A DNA stretch of 64,000 nucleotides from Erythrobacter sp. Alg231-14 (GCF_900149685.1 NZ_LT702999.1:1488001-1552000), one strand, 5' to 3'. Shown: positions 7,383 through 17,423, counted from the first letter of the stretch. Notes: generated from the letters alone by a model not told the origin. Made by a program: numbers and translations.

Positions 7383-9449
7383 ATGAAACTTCGTTATTTG
7401 GCCGCGTGCTCTTCACTAGCTTTGATGTCAGCCGCTCCGGCATATGCACAAAGCACGTCGAGCGTTGATCAAACTGGCAACGCCAACTCCGTTACAATCG
7501 ATCAAATCGGATCGAGCAGTTCTGACGTCGATCAAACCGGCGACGATAACGTTGTTACGTCGGACCAAGATGGCGCAGCCAACACCTCCACCATCGCGCA
7601 AACCGCGCTTGGTGCGAATGCCAGTCTGGTGCAAGACGGCGACACAAACGCGTCTACCATCACGCAAGACTCGGACACAGCCGCGCCCACCACTCCGAAT
7701 ACATCGGTTTCTCAGTCCGGCGATCTCAACACATCGAATGTTACGCAATCCCTTACCAATGCAAGCGGCGTGAGTTCATCTGTCAGTCAAACAGGGGACA
7801 GCAACACTTCCAACCTCACGCAAGTGGCCTCTGGCCCGGGCACCGGATTCCTGACTGCGAATGTTAGTCAAGCAAGCGGCGCAACCTCCACAGTTTTCCA
7901 AAGCGCGGTCGGCACCGATGTTCGCAATGGTACAGTTTCGGTTGTCCAATCCGGGGCCAGCACCTCTGACGTTAGCCAGATTTTGGGAGGAGATGCCGGC
8001 GCAACGGCCAGTGTCATCCAAAACGGCGACATGCACACATCGACGATCAACCAAACCGCGAGCACGCGGGCGCAAACCACGAATGTCACGCAAAACGGTT
8101 CGGACAATGCATCGACGGTTGATTTCGCGGCGGCCAACAACACCGGCGGTACCGTCAATGTGACCCAATCGGGTAGCGGCAACGAATCCGACGTCGATTA
8201 CACCGCAGGAAGCAACGGCAACGGCACAGTGACCCAAACGGGTGTTGACGGCACATCGACGATGATATTCGATCGGTTCAGCCTAAACGCCACCCTGATC
8301 CAAGGCGGCGAGCGGAACAATTCGGACATTGAAATGTCGGGTGGTTTCTCAAATGTTATCTCTGTCACGCAATCGGGCGAAGACAACGATTCCAACATTC
8401 TACAAGGGCCCGACAACGGCGGCGTCCGTCAGAATGTAACCATCCTTCAAGACGGTACATTCAACACATCTGATGTTACGCAAGAACGCGTCGGCGACAG
8501 CAGCGTGAACGTTGACCAAGCAGGTGATTTGAATACATCAAATGTTGAGCAATCCGGAAGCTCCAACAACTTCAACTCTGCCGATGTTTTCCAGCGCGGA
8601 ACGAGCAATGCGTCTGACATTGATCAAACCGGCGCAGGCAGCAATGATGCGGAGGTGAGTCAATCTGGCACCGGCTCTTTTGCTGACATCTTCCAAACCG
8701 ACACAGCCACCGGAAACACTGCGACTGTTACGCAGACGGCAACATCTGGTACGGATACATCGGGCCAAATCTTCCAGACTAGTATCACCAGTGATGCCGA
8801 CATCACTCAAGGTGGTGGCGTCAACAATGCAGCCGTCATCAGCCAAGGCGACACATCATCGGTACTGGGCACAGTGGTCGGCGCCACCAATGCTGATGGT
8901 GATATCACGCAAACGGGCGCGGACAACTTCGCATTGCTCGTGCAAGGCGGTTCTGGACAGACCGGCGAAGCCCAGCAATTGGGCTCTACCAACTCGGCCA
9001 TAATCGACCAGGGCACTCTCAGCGGCAGCGACAGCGACGCCTTCGTTTTGCAAATTGGCCAAAGCGACCAAGCTGAAGTTTCTCAGAACAGCGATGGCAA
9101 CGAAGCGCTGATTGCCCAATTCGGGACCACAACCGGTAACTTCTCCGTGATCGACCAAGGCTTCTTTGGAGGCGGTAATGACAACTTGGCCGAATCGGTT
9201 CAATTGGGCGATGGCAACTTCAGCGCGATCGAACAAAACGTCTCAACAGCGGGCGGCATGAACGACGCTTTTGTCGACCAAGAAGGCACCGGCAATATGA
9301 GCTTCATCACACAAGAAGGCTCAATGAACACAGCTGCTGTAGGACAATATGACGGCAGTCTGTCGACCATCACACAAAGCGGTACCGGCAACAGCATCAC
9401 TGTCACGCAAGGCACCGATCCAACACCGCCACCGCCGCCTGTTATGTAA
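7383..9449 (+). CDS. Large curlin-repeat (amyloid-type) secreted protein
   Basis: A 688-residue protein with a signal peptide (MKLRYLAACSS...APAYAQS, cut near residue 23). After that it is wholly built of curlin-type repeats of the form S-x-[IV]-x-Q-x-G-x-x-N; I count 21 exact Q-x-G-x-x-N motifs. In CsgA/CsgB this pattern forms stacked beta-strands with Gln/Asn ladders that assemble into curli amyloid. CsgA has about five repeats in about 150 residues, so this is several times larger. It ends in a Pro-rich tail, PTPPPPPVM. No csgG, csgE or csgF is near. GGGGGAA precedes the ATG. An upstream in-frame ATG at 7359 would bury the signal peptide. It is probably a surface fibre or matrix protein. 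Confidence 0.82.
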   Translation: MKLRYLAACSSLALMSAAPAYAQSTSSVDQTGNANSVTIDQIGSSSSDVDQTGDDNVVTSDQDGAANTSTIAQTALGANASLVQDGDTNASTITQDSDTAAPTTPNTSVSQSGDLNTSNVTQSLTNASGVSSSVSQTGDSNTSNLTQVASGPGTGFLTANVSQASGATSTVFQSAVGTDVRNGTVSVVQSGASTSDVSQILGGDAGATASVIQNGDMHTSTINQTASTRAQTTNVTQNGSDNASTVDFAAANNTGGTVNVTQSGSGNESDVDYTAGSNGNGTVTQTGVDGTSTMIFDRFSLNATLIQGGERNNSDIEMSGGFSNVISVTQSGEDNDSNILQGPDNGGVRQNVTILQDGTFNTSDVTQERVGDSSVNVDQAGDLNTSNVEQSGSSNNFNSADVFQRGTSNASDIDQTGAGSNDAEVSQSGTGSFADIFQTDTATGNTATVTQTATSGTDTSGQIFQTSITSDADITQGGGVNNAAVISQGDTSSVLGTVVGATNADGDITQTGADNFALLVQGGSGQTGEAQQLGSTNSAIIDQGTLSGSDSDAFVLQIGQSDQAEVSQNSDGNEALIAQFGTTTGNFSVIDQGFFGGGNDNLAESVQLGDGNFSAIEQNVSTAGGMNDAFVDQEGTGNMSFITQEGSMNTAAVGQYDGSLSTITQSGTGNSITVTQGTDPTPPPPPVM

Positions 9450-9472
9450 GAGGCAAAAAGATGGAAGAAATT

Positions 9473-9508
9473 ATGCCGGGCCAACGCAAGTTTGCCCGGC
9501 ATTTTTTG
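9473..9508 (+). terminator. Intrinsic terminator of the curlin-repeat gene
   Basis: ATGCCGGGC (9473-9481) pairs with GCCCGGCAT (9494-9502), followed by a run of six T, 24 bases after the stop codon. Confidence 0.85.
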
Positions 9509-9698
9509 TGCCGAATTGCGGCAGCATCGAATAATAACCGACCCCAATGTTAGTTGATTGGAGCACGATCGCCTTTGATCGATATAGACAATCAATGCGC
9601 CCACATTAATCGATTGGACAGATCAGTCGGTATCCATCATTTTCCTGACATCATGCTCGGATAAATTCGAGTCTCACCCCGATAAGGAGAATGTTGAA

Positions 9699-11882
9699 AT
9701 GGATGCGAAGACAGGCGAAATGAGCGGCGGCTGCCCGTTCAATGGCGATGCGGGCACACGCTCGCTTTTGGGCCGGACCAACAAGGATTGGTGGCCAGAG
9801 GCGACACAGCTCGACATTCTGACCGAGGAAGGCAAATCGGCCAATCCTTACGGAGAAGACTTCGATTACGTCTCAGCTTTCAACGCGATCGATTACGACG
9901 CGCTCAAAGCCGACCTCACCGCTTTGATGACCGATGACCAGCCATGGTGGCCGGCCGATTATGGTCACTACGGTCCCTTTTTCATCCGCATGACATGGCA
10001 CGCAGCCGGCACCTATCGCACCGGCGATGGTCGCGGTGGCGGCGGCAGCGGTCAACAACGTTTCGCTCCGCTCAACAGTTGGCCCGATAACGGCAACCTC
10101 GATAAAGCGCGCCGCCTGCTTTGGCCGATCAAACAAAAATACGGCAAAGGCATCAGCTGGGCCGATCTCTTTATCCTTGCAGGCAATGTTGCGATTGAAA
10201 GCATGGGCGGCCCCGTCTTTGGCTTTGGCGGCGGACGTGCCGACGTTTACGAACCAGAAAATGTCTATTGGGGCACCGAAAGCCTTTGGGTCGACACAGG
10301 CGCCGAAACGCGGATCCAGCCGGATTCTGACATGGCGTTGGAAAACCCATTGGCTGCGATCCAAATGGGTCTGATCTACGTCAATCCCGAAGGCCCCGGC
10401 GGCAATCCTGATCCGCTTTTGTCGGCGCGCGACATGCGCGAAACATTTGCCCGTATGGCAATGAACGACGAAGAAACCGTCGCTCTTACCGCAGGCGGCC
10501 ACGCGTTTGGTAAAGCCCACGGCGCCGCACCATCCGACACATTCGGCGACGCACCTGAAGGTGAAACGCTCGAAAATCAGGCGTTCGGTTGGTTGACCGA
10601 TCAAGCTGAAATCAACGCCGGCAACATCACGACCTCCGGGATCGAAGGCGCATGGTCGAACAACCCGACCAGCTGGAGCCATGATTACTTCCGCATTCTG
10701 TTCAAATATGATTTTGAATTGGTGCACTCACCGGCAGGCGCTCAGCAATGGACGCCGATCAACCCGGATGAAGCCGACATGGCGCCGGACGCTCGGGACG
10801 CATCCAAAAAGGTGCCGACCATGATGACGACGGCCGATATGGCTCTGAAGATGGACCCTGAATATCGCAAGATATCCGAACGGTTCCTCAACAATCCAGA
10901 ACAATTGGACGATGCCTTTGCTCGCGCTTGGTTCAAATTGTGCCACCGCGACATGGGACCAAAAGCTCGCTACCACGGCCCCGAAGTTCCCGAAGAAACA
11001 TTGATCTGGATGGATCCGGTACCGGCTGGCTCCACGCCATCGGATGCAGAGGTTGCGCGCTTTAAAACCGCTATCCTTGGCAGCGGACTTTCCGTCAGTG
11101 AGTTGGTAAAAGCGGCTTGGGCTTCGGCCTCGACCTACCGCAATTCGGACCATCGCGGCGGCGCCAACGGCGCACGTGTTGCACAGGCACCGCAGAACGG
11201 TTGGGCTGCAAACGATCCAGAAGAACTCAGCAAAGTGTTGGGCGTAATCGGCGATCACCGCGGCGATTTGTCGATGGCCGACGCCATCGTGCTTGCGGGT
11301 TCTGCAGCGGTTGAAAAGGCTGCAGCCGATGCCGGTCACACCGTCAGTGTACCGTTTCTTGGTGGTCGCGGCGATTGCGCGCCGGAACACACCGATGGCG
11401 AAAGCTTTGAGCCTCTGGAGCCGTTTGCCGACGGTTTCCGCAACTACCTCAAAACCAAAGCCAGCGTACGCACCGAAGACATGTTGATCGATCGCGCGCA
11501 CCTCATGGGTCTTTCGATCTCTGAATTGACCGTGTTGGTTGGTGGCATGCGTGCCCTAGGCGCGAATGCTGGCAACTCGGCGCATGGCGTATTTACCGAT
11601 CGTCCCGGTCAATTGACGTCAGACTTCTTCACCAACCTGCTCGACATGGGAACGAAATGGACCCCGGTCGATGGTTCGGGCGATGAAGAGTATGTCGGTA
11701 CAGATCGGGCTAGCGGCGCGCAAAAATACACGGCGACCCGCACCGATTTGATCTTTGGCAGCAATTCGCAACTGCGCGCGCAGGCCGAAGTCTACGCCGA
11801 AAACGGCGCGGAAGAAAAGTTCGTGACCGATTTTGTCGCGGCTTGGGTCAAAGTAATGAACGCCGATCGGTTCGACGTATAA
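9699..11882 (+). CDS. katG: Catalase-peroxidase
   Basis: 727 residues, the normal length of the two-domain bacterial KatG haem enzyme that destroys hydrogen peroxide. The N-terminal domain has distal Arg97, Trp100 and His101 ([11 protein letters not shown]) and proximal His268 ([13 protein letters not shown]). Tyr227 ([10 protein letters not shown]) and Met253 complete the Trp-Tyr-Met adduct needed for catalase activity. The C-terminal domain is the usual haem-less duplicate. A good AAGGAGA ribosome site precedes the ATG. The gene is monocistronic, closed by a terminator. No regulator lies beside it, and I could not recognise an OxyR box. Confidence 0.98.
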   Translation: MDAKTGEMSGGCPFNGDAGTRSLLGRTNKDWWPEATQLDILTEEGKSANPYGEDFDYVSAFNAIDYDALKADLTALMTDDQPWWPADYGHYGPFFIRMTWHAAGTYRTGDGRGGGGSGQQRFAPLNSWPDNGNLDKARRLLWPIKQKYGKGISWADLFILAGNVAIESMGGPVFGFGGGRADVYEPENVYWGTESLWVDTGAETRIQPDSDMALENPLAAIQMGLIYVNPEGPGGNPDPLLSARDMRETFARMAMNDEETVALTAGGHAFGKAHGAAPSDTFGDAPEGETLENQAFGWLTDQAEINAGNITTSGIEGAWSNNPTSWSHDYFRILFKYDFELVHSPAGAQQWTPINPDEADMAPDARDASKKVPTMMTTADMALKMDPEYRKISERFLNNPEQLDDAFARAWFKLCHRDMGPKARYHGPEVPEETLIWMDPVPAGSTPSDAEVARFKTAILGSGLSVSELVKAAWASASTYRNSDHRGGANGARVAQAPQNGWAANDPEELSKVLGVIGDHRGDLSMADAIVLAGSAAVEKAAADAGHTVSVPFLGGRGDCAPEHTDGESFEPLEPFADGFRNYLKTKASVRTEDMLIDRAHLMGLSISELTVLVGGMRALGANAGNSAHGVFTDRPGQLTSDFFTNLLDMGTKWTPVDGSGDEEYVGTDRASGAQKYTATRTDLIFGSNSQLRAQAEVYAENGAEEKFVTDFVAAWVKVMNADRFDV

Positions 11883-11938
11883 CGCCGAATTGATCGCCGA
11901 GCTTTCCAGGTCCGGTTTCACCGAGCCTGGGTCGCAAG

Positions 11939-11981
11939 AGACCCTCGGTCTTCCCTTCGCGGGATACCGAGGGTCTTTTTG
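11939..11981 (+). terminator. Intrinsic terminator of katG
   Basis: AGACCCTCGGT (11939-11949) pairs perfectly with ACCGAGGGTCT (11966-11976), followed by TTTT. Confidence 0.88.
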
Positions 11982-12050
11982 TTTGCGCAAAACCGCCGAT
12001 CAATGTCCGCTAATTTGCCGATATTCCCTCGCACAGGTACCGTGGCGGAC

Positions 12051-12653
12051 ATGAGAAAAACAATCCACGCGCAAACCGACGTTTCTGTCGCCGGTAAAGA
12101 TCAGCTTAAAACCGTCGCGCAGGTGATAATGCTGGGATTTTCATCGGATCCCGTGACACGATGGATTTGGCCTGACACCGGCACGTTTCTAAAACACATG
12201 CCAGATTTTGTTGCCGCATTTGGTGGAAGGGGTTTTGATCATGGCAGTGTGTATCAAACCGCCTGTCAAAGGGCCGCGGCCATGTGGCTGCCCCCAGGCA
12301 TTGAACCTGATACCGAGACGATTTTGGGCATCATGGGCGTCTCTGTGGACCCTGCACGGATGGAAGAGATCGGTGGCTTCTTTGGACAGCTCGGAGACTA
12401 TCATCCTGAATATCCATGCTGGTATCTGCCGATGATCGGCGCCGACCCTGCTCATGTTGGCAAAGGGCTGGGCGCGGCTTTGATGAAACATGCCTTGACC
12501 ATCGTCGACGCGGCGCATCTGCCGGCATATTTGGAATCGTCGAACCCGCGAAACATCTCGTTGTACGAACGCCATGGTTTCGAAATCATGGGCGAAATCC
12601 AATCGGGCAGTTCGCCCGTTATGACCCCAATGTTGCGCCCCGCCCGCGATTAA
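12051..12653 (+). CDS. GNAT-family N-acetyltransferase
   Basis: About 200 residues with a C-terminal GNAT fold. LPMIGADPAHVGKGLGAALM carries the acetyl-CoA pyrophosphate loop (G-K-G-L-G), followed by LESSNPRNISLYERHGF, the usual end of the domain. The N-terminal half (QVIMLGFSSDPVTRWIWPD) is typical of GNATs acting on small molecules or toxins, but no substrate can be named. The start is uncertain: ATG at 12051 is used, ATG at 12003 is an alternative, and an even earlier one overlaps the katG terminator. The gene is convergent with the LytTR gene. Confidence 0.8.
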   Translation: MRKTIHAQTDVSVAGKDQLKTVAQVIMLGFSSDPVTRWIWPDTGTFLKHMPDFVAAFGGRGFDHGSVYQTACQRAAAMWLPPGIEPDTETILGIMGVSVDPARMEEIGGFFGQLGDYHPEYPCWYLPMIGADPAHVGKGLGAALMKHALTIVDAAHLPAYLESSNPRNISLYERHGFEIMGEIQSGSSPVMTPMLRPARD

Positions 12654-12664
12654 CACCAAGCATT

Positions 12665-13675
12665 CTAAATCCAGCCGGCCGCTTTCAATTCGCTGACTTG
12701 GGCCCGGCTGACCGGTGCTTCGATACGGCCGCTTTCGTGGCCGCTTTCATTGTGCGCCAGCACCAGCCGAATGTTGCGACCTTCGCGTTTCACATCTTCA
12801 ACCGCGAGGCGGGCTACCCACCACGAACGGTGCACTTGGCGTCCATCGATGTCCCCGATCTGAGCAATGGCGTCGCGCAAGCGCATTAAAACCAGATGCG
12901 AACCCAACGCGGTGTGCACGCGGACATAGTGATCTTCCATCTCCAACGCGATTATCTCGCTGCCCAATTCCGGCGGCAACGCATCCAACAATGTGTTCGC
13001 CGAATTGTCGGTTGGCGCCTCACCTGTTTCCTTAGCTTGAGCGACGGGATCGGATGGGTGTTCAGATATGAGGTCCGGTGCAGCCGGTTCTGTTTGTTGC
13101 GGCGGGGAAGGTATCGCGACGTCGCTTTTGCTGCCTTGCCCGCCCGCGCTGATAAAATTGAACAACAACGTAACACCGCCGCCGATCACAAAGACATAGA
13201 AATAACTCGTCAACGCCTCTTCGAGAGTGGGCACTGGCGGCCGATTTGGCATGAACTGGATGAAAAAAATGAGCACCGTCATCGGCACCGTCGCGACCGT
13301 CACCGCTGCGAACCAAAGCGGCGCAAGGGGCAGATCAAGCACTACGTGCAACCGTTCCACCACATAACTCATCGGAGAATAGATGAAGTAGCCCAGATAG
13401 CTAAAGGTGAGCCAAGTCATTAGGCGCATCGCCAATGGTTCTTCGATGGAACCAAACGGACCGATAACCGCCAAAAACACCCCGATCACCGTCATAATGG
13501 CAAGGTCGGTCAGCACCCGCCGCGCAAGAGCGGCACGCGCACCGATCGCGGGTTTGTCGGCTGCTGAGTCGTTGGCCAATTCGCGTCTCCCACTGCTTAC
13601 AGATACCGGGTGTGCCCCTTCAGATGCCTGCCCATTCGCGCTTCGTAAAGTGGCAAATGCCCACGAAACCGCCAT
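12665..13675 (-). CDS. Membrane-anchored LytTR transcription regulator
   Basis: 336 residues. The N-terminal half has about four hydrophobic helices (roughly 50-175: VLTDLAIMTVIGVFLAVIGP; LMTWLTFSYLGYFIY; LAPLWFAAVTVATVPMTVLIFFI; SYFYVFVIGGGVTLLF), then a Pro/Gln linker and a C-terminal LytTR DNA-binding domain (about 235-336, with EIIALEMEDHYVRVHT and VHRSWWVA). LytTR domains bind direct repeats in promoters, so this looks like a one-component membrane sensor-regulator. The ATG at 13675 has GGGAA upstream; the frame is open to 13873 but that would run past the divergent gene's start. The divergent DUF2306 gene is its likely target. Confidence 0.82.
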   Translation of the reverse strand: MAVSWAFATLRSANGQASEGAHPVSVSSGRRELANDSAADKPAIGARAALARRVLTDLAIMTVIGVFLAVIGPFGSIEEPLAMRLMTWLTFSYLGYFIYSPMSYVVERLHVVLDLPLAPLWFAAVTVATVPMTVLIFFIQFMPNRPPVPTLEEALTSYFYVFVIGGGVTLLFNFISAGGQGSKSDVAIPSPPQQTEPAAPDLISEHPSDPVAQAKETGEAPTDNSANTLLDALPPELGSEIIALEMEDHYVRVHTALGSHLVLMRLRDAIAQIGDIDGRQVHRSWWVARLAVEDVKREGRNIRLVLAHNESGHESGRIEAPVSRAQVSELKAAGWI

Positions 13676-13804
13676 TTTCCCGATAGTCCACGCCCGTTCA
13701 CGAAGAGCACAGCCCGATCGCGCAGTTCCAATTGCCCGCCAATGGGCAGGCGGCATTCTGGGTCTCAGCAAACACGAACACATATCGTCAGAAGGACCAG
13801 ACCC

Positions 13805-14398
13805 ATGACAACGCACATTCAATCGCTCTCTGATAACCGCACCATTTCGCAAGTCTTCAATTCCGCCATGCAAGTTTTCAAGGCACCAAAGAAACCCAGC
13901 TTTGACATCAGTCCCCGCATCCGCGCCACGGTTTGGATTGCAGCAACTTCGATGACCTTGCTGACACTCTATGCGGTCTTTCGTGGCCTAACCGGCATGG
14001 CCCCCAGTCACCCCAATGCCCGCGAACTGGCGATCATCCTGCATGTTTCGACTGTCCTGCCCGCGATCCCCTTGGGCGGGTATTTGTTGCTCGCTCCTAA
14101 AGGGACCAAATGGCACAAGATCCTTGGCAAATTGTGGGTCGCATTGATGGTGGCGACGGCTTTGTCGGCGGTGTTCATCAAATGGGGCGGCGGGCTGAAC
14201 TTCCACTTTAGCTTCATCCATATCTTCGTGCCGATGACGCTTTGGGCATCATACAAACTGATCGCAACGGCGCGGCGCGGCGACATGGTCGGCCACAAGA
14301 AAGAGATCCTTGGCCTCTACCTCGGCGCTCTGATGATCCCCGGTATCGTCAGTATGGCGTTGCCCGGTCGGTTGATGCATGTGTGGCTCTTCTGGTGA
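13805..14398 (+). CDS. DUF2306-family membrane protein
   Basis: 197 residues with about four transmembrane helices and the conserved His/Lys motifs of DUF2306-like proteins: ILHVSTVLPAIPLGGYLLL, TKWHKILGKLWVALM, FSFIHIFVPMTLW and GHKKEILGLYLGAL. The paired histidines across helices resemble haem- or quinone-binding membrane proteins, but no biochemical role is established. AGAAGGA precedes the ATG. It is divergently arranged with the membrane LytTR regulator, 129 bases apart, which suggests they form a regulated pair. Confidence 0.75.
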   Translation: MTTHIQSLSDNRTISQVFNSAMQVFKAPKKPSFDISPRIRATVWIAATSMTLLTLYAVFRGLTGMAPSHPNARELAIILHVSTVLPAIPLGGYLLLAPKGTKWHKILGKLWVALMVATALSAVFIKWGGGLNFHFSFIHIFVPMTLWASYKLIATARRGDMVGHKKEILGLYLGALMIPGIVSMALPGRLMHVWLFW

Positions 14399-14510
14399 GC
14401 CATTTTTCAGCCGCCAGGTTTGCCTCAGGGTGGTCGAAAACGAATGGCGTCGGGGGAACTCGGCGCCGTTTTGCATTCTGCTTTACGCCTGGCGGACGGG
14501 CCGGCGCGTC

Positions 14511-15116
14511 TTACCCCGCCCGCCTTAGGACCAAATAGAGCGCGCCTTCCCCGCCGTGCCGAATATGCGCTCGGCGCACCGCCGCGATTGCATCGGCATG
14601 ATGGCTGGCAGCAAGCCAATCCAGCAATTTTGCCCTAATCGCGCCTCGCTTTGACCCGCGATCCGCGGGGTCAGAAGGGCGTTCGCGTCCAGCAATAACC
14701 AAGACAACCCGCGCACCCATTGCTCGCGCCTGATCCAGGCCGCTTGTGATGCGGTCATAGGCGCTGTCGAGGGTATGTCCGTGCAGGTCGAGTGTGTAAT
14801 CCGGCGCTATCTGCCCCGACTTCAACTTGCGGTTCCAATGTCCATCCAATTGCGAATTGAACACGCGTCGTGCGGACACGGCGGGCTTTTGTTGCGGTTG
14901 GATTTTTGGCGGCGATTTTGGTGGCGGCTTCGCAATCGTTTTGGGCGCGCGCATTTGTTTTAGCGGCTTTTGCCCGGCCACACCCGGCATGGGTTGCAAT
15001 GCCGTTTTCGGCACAGCGCGATCGCCGGTCATCCGACCGGGCATTGGTGTCACACTTTCGGCAAGACGAGACCAAGCCTCCGCCTCTTCGACGCTTAGGC
15101 CGCGTGGAAACGTCAT
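14511..15116 (-). CDS. Smr-domain protein
   Basis: 201 residues. A basic, Pro/Lys-rich N-terminal region (about 50-85) precedes a C-terminal Smr domain with LDLHGHTLDSA and RHGGEGALYLVLRR, the nuclease-like module of MutS2/Smr proteins. The conserved DLHG and HGG motifs are present, so nicking activity is possible but unproven. Its ATG overlaps the mltA stop by four bases (ATGA), making it the last gene of timA-mltA-smr. Confidence 0.88.
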   Translation of the reverse strand: MTFPRGLSVEEAEAWSRLAESVTPMPGRMTGDRAVPKTALQPMPGVAGQKPLKQMRAPKTIAKPPPKSPPKIQPQQKPAVSARRVFNSQLDGHWNRKLKSGQIAPDYTLDLHGHTLDSAYDRITSGLDQARAMGARVVLVIAGRERPSDPADRGSKRGAIRAKLLDWLAASHHADAIAAVRRAHIRHGGEGALYLVLRRAG

Positions 15117-16381
15117 TGGTCCGAATTGGCGTTCAGTCGCGCGACAGTGCCTTTGGGCAGCAGCAATAGGGAATTGCCCCGCGCACTCATACCGCCCGCA
15201 ATGGTTCGCGCGCTTTCACCCGCCCCCCAAAATGTATCAAACCGATTGGCCCCCTTGATTGCTCCACCGGTGTCTTGTGCAATCCATAAACCGTTGGCCT
15301 CGTCGCGATCCATCTCCATCCAAACCGGCGCACCTAGCGGCACAAAGGCAGGATCTGCCGCAACCGAGGATTCGCGCCGGACTGGCACGCCCATCGCACC
15401 CAAAGGTCCATCTCCGGTCAGCTCACGAAAGAAAATCCAGCTTTTGTTGAGGCGCATCAGATCGGCGCCGTCGCTGGGGTTTTCGCGAATATAGGCCATG
15501 ATCCCTTGCATCGATCCAGGATATTGCCCCGGTCCATCGCCCAACAATCCGCGTTCGCGCATGACACCACCGATGCCGGTGTAACCGCGACCATTTTGGC
15601 CCGCATAACCGATACGGATCACCTCGCCTTCGGGTGTGATCAGCCGGCCCGATCCTTGAATTTGGAGGAAGAAGAATTCCACCGGATCTGCGGCCCATGC
15701 GATAACCGGCACACGCCCATCCAATGCACCCGCTTCGATAGCGGCGCGATCTGGATACAATTCAAAATCGCCATCCGCGTTATACCGGCCAAGCGGCGGG
15801 CGCCCCGTCCGTTCGGATGGCGGTGTATCCGAAGGCCATGCGCGCACCAAATCATCCGGCAACGCATAGACCGGGACATCTGTCGCGGATCGGCGGTTGC
15901 GGGATCCGGCAATCTGCGGCTCAAAATACCCAGTTGCAAAAGCGCTGCCATCGCCGACTCGAGCGGTTTCGAAATGCCGGTTGAAGAATTCTGGCCCATC
16001 GCGCGTCGCCCATTCAGACGCGATCCGACACACTGCGAACCAATCGTCGTAATTGAACAACCCACTTGAATCGTCGCGGCGCAACATTGCCGGGCACGAT
16101 TCCACAAAGCCGGCCAATGCGCCGTTCGCATCCTCGCGCGACATGCCAAGCGAGGCGACGGCGGGACCAAGCGACACACCGGTCAGAGCTGCCGTTGCCT
16201 CGGTTGGCGCCGGAGTAGGAATAGGAACGCGCGGCCCGTCGCTCTTTGGGATCAGAGCACAACCGGACAGCAAAAGCGCCGCCGCACCTGCGGCTAGCCC
16301 ACCCCATATCGAACGGGCGTTATGCAATTTGGTATCGGGACCGGTTAACCAGATAACGGTGGCGTTGCGGTCGGGCGCCAT
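15113..16381 (-). CDS. mltA: Membrane-bound lytic transglycosylase A
   Basis: 422 residues. LLLSGC gives a lipobox with Cys41, so this is an outer-membrane lipoprotein; the region before it is unusually long for a signal peptide, and the true start may be a little further downstream. The MltA domain contains ATGYFEPQIAGSR, FFFLQIQGSGRLITPEG, GYAGQNGRGYTGIGG, and the 3D domain IAQDTGGAIKG.NRFDTFWG with the catalytic Asp. It cleaves peptidoglycan glycan strands, leaving 1,6-anhydro ends. It sits 9 bases after timA and overlaps smr. Confidence 0.93.
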   Translation of the reverse strand: MAPDRNATVIWLTGPDTKLHNARSIWGGLAAGAAALLLSGCALIPKSDGPRVPIPTPAPTEATAALTGVSLGPAVASLGMSREDANGALAGFVESCPAMLRRDDSSGLFNYDDWFAVCRIASEWATRDGPEFFNRHFETARVGDGSAFATGYFEPQIAGSRNRRSATDVPVYALPDDLVRAWPSDTPPSERTGRPPLGRYNADGDFELYPDRAAIEAGALDGRVPVIAWAADPVEFFFLQIQGSGRLITPEGEVIRIGYAGQNGRGYTGIGGVMRERGLLGDGPGQYPGSMQGIMAYIRENPSDGADLMRLNKSWIFFRELTGDGPLGAMGVPVRRESSVAADPAFVPLGAPVWMEMDRDEANGLWIAQDTGGAIKGANRFDTFWGAGESARTIAGGMSARGNSLLLLPKGTVARLNANSDQ

Positions 16382-16390
16382 GGATTGGCC

Positions 16391-17044
16391 TTACCCTTCG
16401 TCGGTTTCGTCGAGAACCCAGTTTGGATCACTTGCCCCAACATTACGGGAGAATGTCCAGACATCGCGGCTTTCGATCGCATCGTTCAAAGAACCGCCGA
16501 CGACAACACCGTCGGTGTCACGCGTGACCGATGCGATATCGGCGACGAATAGGATCGAAACACGCGCCATGCGCTTGTCCAATGACGCAGAATGGATGCG
16601 GGTCTCTTCGATACGGATCAACTTGCTTTCAACCGTGTGTCCGGCTTCTTCGCGCGAGTCGATCGCGGCTGAAAATCCTTCGAACACATCATCATCGCAC
16701 AATTCGCGCAATGTATCGCGATCGCCGGTCCAAAACGCTTCGAGCACGACTTCGTATGCGCCGCGCGCACCTTCCATGAAACCGGTGATCTCGAAACTGC
16801 GATCTGCGTTGGCGATGTCGCGGATGCCGCGTTCGACAGCTGGCATAACCCCTTCGAGTTCGGCGGGGCGTTGCGGCGCAGGCTGTGCGGATTGTGGCGC
16901 GGTCGCGATTGGTGAGGCGGCATTATCGTTCGCGTCAAAGCGTTGAGGCACAATGTCCTCTTCATGCTCTGCCCGGCGGCCCAGCACAGAATACAGACGC
17001 AGGCCCAAGAAAGCCGCAATCATGGCGAGGATGACGATTTCCAT
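16391..17044 (-). CDS. Tim44-like membrane protein TimA
   Basis: 217 residues: one N-terminal transmembrane helix (MEIVILAMIAAFLGLRLYSV), an acidic/Pro linker, and a Tim44/TIM21-like C-terminal domain (about 80-217) with FEITGFMEGARGAYEVVLEAF and ends DVWTFSRN...WVLDETDEG. Bacterial Tim44 homologues of alphaproteobacteria are membrane tethered and linked to envelope protein handling. I chose ATG 17044; a GTG two codons earlier is equally possible. It heads the timA-mltA-smr operon and is divergent from secB, as is common in sphingomonads. Confidence 0.87.
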   Translation of the reverse strand: MEIVILAMIAAFLGLRLYSVLGRRAEHEEDIVPQRFDANDNAASPIATAPQSAQPAPQRPAELEGVMPAVERGIRDIANADRSFEITGFMEGARGAYEVVLEAFWTGDRDTLRELCDDDVFEGFSAAIDSREEAGHTVESKLIRIEETRIHSASLDKRMARVSILFVADIASVTRDTDGVVVGGSLNDAIESRDVWTFSRNVGASDPNWVLDETDEG

Positions 17045-17423
17045 AATCACAGTAGTATCCAATATCCTTCCGGCGGCGTTTCCGCGGCCCTTTTCACTCT
17101 CGCTTACGGGTCGCTTATAAACGACCATTGTTGCGCAATGCTATACAAAGCTACGGTTGAACCGCGCGAGAGACGCATTTCATCACCATAGATAGGTATG
17201 AATCTCAATTCGCCAAACCCGAAAAGGCTCCCAATTGGCGCTCAACAGTTTGCAGCACCCGCCGATTCGCCAATCTTAGGGCGTTTCGCGCGGTTTGGGT
17301 CGTTTCGCCATATTGCCTGCTTTCCCTGCTGCTGCTAGGCGCGCGGGCACATACTTTATCGCGGCGGGGCAACCACAAACGCTTCGCCGCGCAGCTATCA
17401 ACGCAGTTCAACCGAAAGACGAA
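17045..17423. other. Divergent intergenic region between timA and secB
   Basis: 379 bases without a supportable gene. It must hold promoters for both timA (minus) and secB (plus). A possible in-frame extension of secB to 17295 has no SecB similarity. I see no strong hairpin, RNA gene or clear -35/-10 pair. Confidence 0.6.

Noticed and set aside
9873..11501. Two minus-strand frames under katG (284 and 257 codons)
   Set aside because: Shadow frames of a strongly conserved gene on the plus strand.
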